NCBI GenBank assembly: GCA_910583925.1
Contig: CAJTZJ010000018.1
Location: 1 to 27,405 of the forward strand
Source: an uncultured Eubacterium sp.
Lineage (GTDB): Bacteria > Bacillota > Clostridia > Oscillospirales > Acutalibacteraceae
Length of the DNA stretch: 27,405 nucleotides
Reading direction: 5' to 3'
In this document: in pieces, positions 23,617 through 27,405 of the stretch
Layout of the letters: each line of letters starts with the position of its first letter
Position numbering within the stretch: the first letter of the stretch is position 1
The notes under the pieces: generated by a model
Told to the model about the DNA's origin: nothing
Database searches by the model: none
Seen by the model: only the letters and a program-made list of their open reading frames with translations
Made by a program: the position numbers and the translations under genes

Positions 23617-23637
23617 AATGTTGGGAATCATCTGAAT

Positions 23638-24012
23638 ATGGCTGTTTTTTTGATTGATTATGAAAATGAAAGCGGAAGTGTGCTGGAGGGGATATCCCTT
23701 CTCGGTCTGAAAAGAAATGATGAAATTATATTTTTTTACAGTAAAAATGCCGCTCATTTAACAATGGATTTGCATAAAGAACTTGAAAGTATGCAGGTAA
23801 AAAAGATTTATGTAGAGGTTGAAGCAGGCAGAAAGAATGCGCTTGATTTTCAGCTTGTATCTTATCTTGGTGCCTGTATCAAAGAGCAGCCCGGCAGGAA
23901 ATATTATATTGTTTCAAAGGACGGCGGCTTTAATTGTGTATGCAGATTCTGGGCTAAAAGAAAGGTTGATGTTAAGCGCATAGATAGCCTTTGCTATTAT
24001 ATAAAGGATTGA
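23638..24012 (+). CDS. PIN/NYN-like ribonuclease domain protein
   Basis: 124 residues, start ATG 23638; the frame is open back into the RNA repeat, but that part is repeat sequence. It is a stand-alone PIN-like fold. The first strand and acid motif is AVFLIDYEN (D7, E9, N10), followed by DEIIFFYSKNA, a second acid D70 in NALDFQLVSYLG, and a third D95 in YYIVSKDGGF, the spacing of a PIN/NYN metal site. PIN-like proteins cut RNA. The ribosome site is weak (GGGA, about 13 bases off), and no promoter fits in the 21 bases after the RNA 2 terminator. Its position suggests the tandem RNAs control it, guide it or are its substrates. Confidence 0.82.
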   Translation: MAVFLIDYENESGSVLEGISLLGLKRNDEIIFFYSKNAAHLTMDLHKELESMQVKKIYVEVEAGRKNALDFQLVSYLGACIKEQPGRKYYIVSKDGGFNCVCRFWAKRKVDVKRIDSLCYYIKD

Positions 24013-24089
24013 TTTTCCCCAACTCAACCAACAGTATGTTTACTTATCATTGCTCTGAGGATAATATAAATATTGAAGGAGGCAACAAT

Positions 24090-24701
24090 ATGAACAATTT
24101 AAAAACCGGCAAATTTATAGCGGAATGCCGTAAAGAAAAATGCTTTACACAGGCGCAGCTTGCCGAAATGCTCAATATTACGGACAGGGCAGTGTCTAAA
24201 TGGGAAACAGGCAGATCCATGCCCGATGTTTCTATAATGCAGGAGCTTTGCGAGCTGCTTGGTATAAGCGTTAATGAATTATTAAGCGGGGAGAGATTAA
24301 ATATGAAAGAATATAATGAAAAAGCTGAAAAGCTATTGCTTGAAATGGCAAGGAAAGAAGAACAGAATAATAAAAGGCTGCTTATGTATGAAAATGTTAT
24401 TGGTATTTTAACCATGGCAGCATTTTTTATTACAATAGCGGCGGCTGTTTTTATAAATATGGAATTATACTTCAGAGTGCCGTTATTTATAATTGCTTTT
24501 GTTATTTTGATTACAGGTGTGGCTTTTGCTTTAAAGATTGAAACAGAAGCAGGCTATTATGAATGTAAGCATTGTAAGCACAGATATGTACCGGAATTCA
24601 AATCTGTATTTTTTTCCATGCACAACGGCAGAACAAGATATTTGAAATGCCCGAAGTGCCATAAGCGTTCAATGAATAAAAAAGTTATAACGAAAGAATA
24701 A
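24090..24701 (+). CDS. XRE regulator with membrane helices and C-terminal zinc ribbon
   Basis: 203 residues from ATG 24090 with AAGGAGG nine bases upstream. An N-terminal Cro/cI-type helix-turn-helix at about 8-62 (FTQAQLAEMLNITDRAVSKWETGRSMP) is followed by a charged helix, two membrane helices (about 106-127 and 132-151) and a C-terminal zinc ribbon (CKHC, then CPKC). It is a membrane-tethered one-component regulator, a type common in gut Clostridia, with an unknown signal. It lies 77 bases after the PIN-like gene. No clear promoter is seen in that gap, so they may share read-through transcription. Confidence 0.88.
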   Translation: MNNLKTGKFIAECRKEKCFTQAQLAEMLNITDRAVSKWETGRSMPDVSIMQELCELLGISVNELLSGERLNMKEYNEKAEKLLLEMARKEEQNNKRLLMYENVIGILTMAAFFITIAAAVFINMELYFRVPLFIIAFVILITGVAFALKIETEAGYYECKHCKHRYVPEFKSVFFSMHNGRTRYLKCPKCHKRSMNKKVITKE

Positions 24702-24735
24702 AAACAGGTCACAGGCTTATTGCCTGTGACCCTTT
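24702..24735 (-). terminator. Bidirectional terminator between XRE and metallophosphoesterase genes
   Basis: Perfect ten-pair stem GGTCACAGGC / GCCTGTGACC, loop TTATT. The minus-strand side is followed by TGTTTTTATTC, so it best serves the metallophosphoesterase gene. Confidence 0.88.
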
Positions 24736-24739
24736 ACTA

Positions 24740-25990
24740 TTATTTGGATTTCTTTTTCTTTTTTACAACTGCAGTGATAATTCCTGCGGCAGCAATTAAA
24801 GCAACGGCTCCTACACTGCCTCCGATAACACCGGGTAAAAATTTATACTTGTATTCGGCATATCCGTGTTTATCCTTATAGGCAGGCTTAACCTTGTAGC
24901 CAAGTATATCGTCTGCTCTGAGAATTTCAGTATCAAAGTTTTTCAAATCATTCTCGTGAAGCGTAACGGTTCTTGCCCCGTGATTCCAACCATAGCTGTA
25001 ATAGCCTGCAGCAGGCACAGCGCCAAGATAAATTCCGTCTACCACGCCAAGATAATCATTCGGATGATCGTGGCCGAAGAATGCGCCGATAACATCGCCT
25101 TGCTGCTTCCAAGTGTTGAACTGATCATGCTGAACATCGGCAGGGCAGGGACCCTCCTGAAAGCTTCCCTGTATAACCTTTGATGAAGCTTTCCAGTATT
25201 TATCCCTGAACATTGCCGTGTTGCCGTGAACATAGCCTGATTTCGGGCTGTCAGATGAATCTGCAAGCTGATAAACCTCAGGCACTGCAATGTGCTGGAA
25301 AAGCAGTGACGGAAGCGGAGTTCCGCCGTTTGCTTTCTTAAGTTTATTAGATGTGTTTATGTACCATTCCTGCTGGTCGGGCTGCACAAAGCCATAGCCG
25401 TTTTCGTAATATGGGTTTGAATCCATAAGCCAAAGATTGAAGATGTCCTTTTTGCCCTTGCTGTCCTTTATTAAAAGATTATAGGTTCCTACTCCTGTAA
25501 GCTCCTCGCCCTCAATGGCAAGGCAGTTTGGAAATTCCTGATAAACGGAAAGCATAAATTCTTTAGCTTCCTCTTCTGTCATTTTGTTTTTTTCATTGCA
25601 AAGCCCTTCATGGTCGTGGTTTCCGTAAACCATTGCAAAAGGAACATTTTTTTCGGCAACCGGTTCAATAATTTTTCTGATTGCTGTTGCTGTTTTTTCT
25701 TTCGTAGCACCTGCGAAGGAGCAGGTGTTGTCGCCAAGGAAGATAACCAGATCGGGATTTTCGCTGTCTAAGGTATTGTTTATGATTTCAAGCATTTCCT
25801 TTTGCGGTTCATCCGTATCCTGCGTATCTGCAAGTAAAAGAATTTTAAATTCGCCGTTTGTGTCAAATTTAAGCTCCATTTTGCTTACCTCCGTGCTTTG
25901 TTTTGTTTCTGCTGCTGCAGTAAACGGCACTGCTGCTGCAAGCATTGTGCAGCTGAATAATATAGCTGCAGCCTTTTTGAACAGTTTCAT
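24740..25990 (-). CDS. Surface-anchored calcineurin-like metallophosphoesterase
   Basis: 416 residues from the ATG at 25990, after GAGGGGG; the frame begins five codons earlier at a TTG. Signal peptide 1 to about 28 (MKLFKKAAAILFSCTMLAAA, cut after AAA-E). Metal motifs follow in order: LLLADTQD, FLGDN, YGNHDHEG, FQHIAVPE and FFGHDHPNDY, the set of the PF00149 phosphoesterases close to DCR2/purple-acid type. The C-terminus has a membrane helix (VIGGSVGAVALIAAAGIITAVV) and then KKKKKSK, so the enzyme is held on the outer face of the membrane. The likely role is phosphate scavenging; the substrate is unknown. Confidence 0.92.
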   Translation of the reverse strand: MKLFKKAAAILFSCTMLAAAVPFTAAAETKQSTEVSKMELKFDTNGEFKILLLADTQDTDEPQKEMLEIINNTLDSENPDLVIFLGDNTCSFAGATKEKTATAIRKIIEPVAEKNVPFAMVYGNHDHEGLCNEKNKMTEEEAKEFMLSVYQEFPNCLAIEGEELTGVGTYNLLIKDSKGKKDIFNLWLMDSNPYYENGYGFVQPDQQEWYINTSNKLKKANGGTPLPSLLFQHIAVPEVYQLADSSDSPKSGYVHGNTAMFRDKYWKASSKVIQGSFQEGPCPADVQHDQFNTWKQQGDVIGAFFGHDHPNDYLGVVDGIYLGAVPAAGYYSYGWNHGARTVTLHENDLKNFDTEILRADDILGYKVKPAYKDKHGYAEYKYKFLPGVIGGSVGAVALIAAAGIITAVVKKKKKSK

Positions 25991-26023
25991 AAATTTCCCC
26001 CTCAAATATAAAATTTTAATTAT

Positions 26024-26052
26024 ATTTTATATGATTTTCTGCTTTTAAGCAA
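26024..26052 (-). promoter_or_regulatory. Promoter of the metallophosphoesterase gene
   Basis: On the minus strand TTGCTT (plus-strand 26047-26052), a 17-nt spacer, and TAAAAT (plus-strand 26024-26029), about 35 bases before the start codon. Confidence 0.45.
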
Positions 26053-26109
26053 TAAGAATTATAGAAATTGCTTCAATAATATGATAAAATATGCTCGGGT
26101 GGTGATTCT

Positions 26110-27312
26110 ATGAAACCAAGATATGAAAAATTAAGTGATGAACTGCAGGAAAGAATACTTTCTGACAGGGAAAATAATGTTGATTACAATCTTGCCTTTG
26201 ATGAAAGCGAAATACTTCGCCGTGACAATAGCCGAGACAGAGCTTCGCTCTGGCGTTCAGCAACGGTAAGGGATATTGATAAGATTATACATAGCCCGTT
26301 TTATAATCGTTATCAGGATAAAACGCAGGTTTTTTCGTTTTATAAAAATGATGATATAAGCCATCGTGCAATCCATGTTCAGCTTGTTTCTCTGATTGCA
26401 AGAAATATCGGTTCTATGCTTGGGTTGAATCTGAATTTAATAGAGGCGATTGCTCTTGGTCACGATATCGGGCATACTCCGTTCGGCCATGCCGGAGAAA
26501 GATTTTTAAATGAAATCTATAATGAAAAAACAGGCAGATATTTTTCTCATAATATCCATTCGGCAAGGGTGCTTGATAAAATTTATCCTCTTAATCTTTC
26601 ACTTCAGACCCTGAATGGGATCATAAGCCATAATGGCGAATTTGAATGCAGCGAATATATTCCGAAGCCGATGGAAGGTTTCAGCAGCTTTGATGATGAA
26701 ATCGAAAAATGCAACCTTGATATTAAATATAATAAATCTCTTATGCCGTCTACACTTGAGGGCTGCGTTGTTCGTGTCTGCGATATGATTGCCTATCTCG
26801 GAAAGGACAGGCAGGATGCAGTTCGTGCTAAAATTCTTCCTCCCGATTATGATTTTGAGGACACCAAAATCGGTAAAATGAATTCCGAAATCATTAATAA
26901 TCTTGTTGTGAATATAATCGAAAACAGCTATGGCAAGAACTATATTATGCTGGATAAGGAGCATTATGATGCACTTGCTGCCGTAAAAAAACGCAATTTT
27001 GAAATTATTTATAAGAATGATGAAATTGAAAAACAGTATAACGAAACAATAAAGCCTATGATGTATGAGCTATATAATAAATTGCTTTCTGATATTGAAA
27101 ACGGCAATAAATCCTCTAAGATATTTACACATCATATCAATAGGGTAGAAAATTCGTATTATAAGCGTGAAAGCTCTTATCTTGATGAAGAAAAAAATCA
27201 GATTGTTGTTGATTATATTGCCAGTATGACGGATGATTATTTTATTGATTTGTATCATTATCTGTTTCCGAATAGTAAGCATAAAATTGAGTATAAAGGA
27301 TATTTTGAATAG
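26110..27312 (+). CDS. dgt: dGTPase-like HD-domain phosphohydrolase
   Basis: 400 residues. The N-terminal substrate-site sequence RDNSRDRASLWRSATVRDIDKI and KTQVFSF resembles Dgt-type enzymes. The metal site is SHRAIHVQLV, then ALGHDIGHTPFGHAGE (the HD motif), then a later Asp in VVRVCDMIAYLGKD. Dgt-type enzymes split dNTPs into deoxynucleoside and triphosphate, controlling dNTP pools and sometimes limiting phage. The C-terminus ends cleanly before a strong terminator. The exact substrate cannot be told from sequence. The ribosome site is GGGTGGTG. Confidence 0.88.
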   Translation: MKPRYEKLSDELQERILSDRENNVDYNLAFDESEILRRDNSRDRASLWRSATVRDIDKIIHSPFYNRYQDKTQVFSFYKNDDISHRAIHVQLVSLIARNIGSMLGLNLNLIEAIALGHDIGHTPFGHAGERFLNEIYNEKTGRYFSHNIHSARVLDKIYPLNLSLQTLNGIISHNGEFECSEYIPKPMEGFSSFDDEIEKCNLDIKYNKSLMPSTLEGCVVRVCDMIAYLGKDRQDAVRAKILPPDYDFEDTKIGKMNSEIINNLVVNIIENSYGKNYIMLDKEHYDALAAVKKRNFEIIYKNDEIEKQYNETIKPMMYELYNKLLSDIENGNKSSKIFTHHINRVENSYYKRESSYLDEEKNQIVVDYIASMTDDYFIDLYHYLFPNSKHKIEYKGYFE

Positions 27313-27325
27313 GATTAAAAAAGAA

Positions 27326-27355
27326 CGGAACGATGAATTCATCGTTCCGCTTTTT
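27326..27355 (+). terminator. Rho-independent terminator after the dGTPase gene
   Basis: Perfect palindrome CGGAACGATGAA / TTCATCGTTCCG (27326-27349), then C and five T. Confidence 0.9.
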
Positions 27356-27373
27356 ATTGTCTCTTCAGCAAAG

Positions 27374-27398
27374 AAAAAACCCCCGGTTCTACCGGGGG
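27374..27398 (-). terminator. Terminator of a convergent minus-strand gene beyond the window
   Basis: Stem CCCCCGG / CCGGGGG with a five-base loop at 27380-27398. On the minus strand it is followed by TTTTTTC (plus-strand 27373-27379), the proper orientation for a gene coming from the right. Confidence 0.85.
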
Positions 27399-27405
27399 AA
27401 ATAAA

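Overview
The window looks like chromosome of an AT-rich, Gram-positive gut Clostridia, probably Oscillospiraceae/Ruminococcaceae-like. This rests on strong AGGAGG-type ribosome sites, consensus sigma-A promoters (TTGACA-17-TATAAT), small XRE/DUF2975-type regulator modules, a domain-reversed GH3 enzyme of the type known from Ruminococcus and Butyrivibrio, and an archaeal/eukaryotic-type ProS. The genus is inference; there is no rRNA to settle it.

Layout. 1-160: end of a fibronectin-III surface protein and its terminator. 244-899: a small membrane protein plus XRE regulator module with a perfect promoter and two operator-like repeats. 932-4567: recD2, an MreB/Mbl-type actin homologue and a small membrane protein. 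4601-6683: a second small-regulator module (DUF2975 + XRE + three small membrane or anchored proteins), preceded by a leader carrying three stem-loops and a 43-codon ORF. 6685-9303: proS-galE on the minus strand. 9382-15762: a complete F-type ATP synthase operon, atpB-E-F-(H+A)-G-D-C, in which the delta and alpha subunits are one continuous polypeptide. 15782-17549: a HAD phosphatase fused to a DUF523/TudS-like domain, then a small lipoprotein whose only well-placed start codon is ATA. 17627-23186: a carbohydrate-use locus (GPH-type symporter, zinc-ribbon membrane protein, intracellular GH43, domain-reversed GH3). 23193-24012: two tandem copies of an approximately 160-nt structured RNA, each with its own promoter and UUCG terminator, followed 21 nt later by a PIN/NYN-like nuclease gene with no promoter of its own. 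24090-27405: an XRE-membrane-zinc-ribbon protein, a surface-anchored metallophosphoesterase (minus), a dGTPase-like HD hydrolase, and the terminator of a convergent gene beyond the window.

The two most striking items are the tandem-RNA/PIN-nuclease cassette and the delta-alpha ATP synthase fusion. The cassette resembles a type III toxin-antitoxin locus in layout, but its RNA and protein do not match the known ToxIN/CptIN/TenpIN types as I know them. Its RNA arms differ between copies by compensatory changes, while a pseudoknot and terminator are conserved. The fusion is odd because F1 contains three alpha but only one delta subunit. The DUF2975 leader and the HAD-DUF523 fusion come next. The rest is ordinary housekeeping and carbohydrate metabolism.
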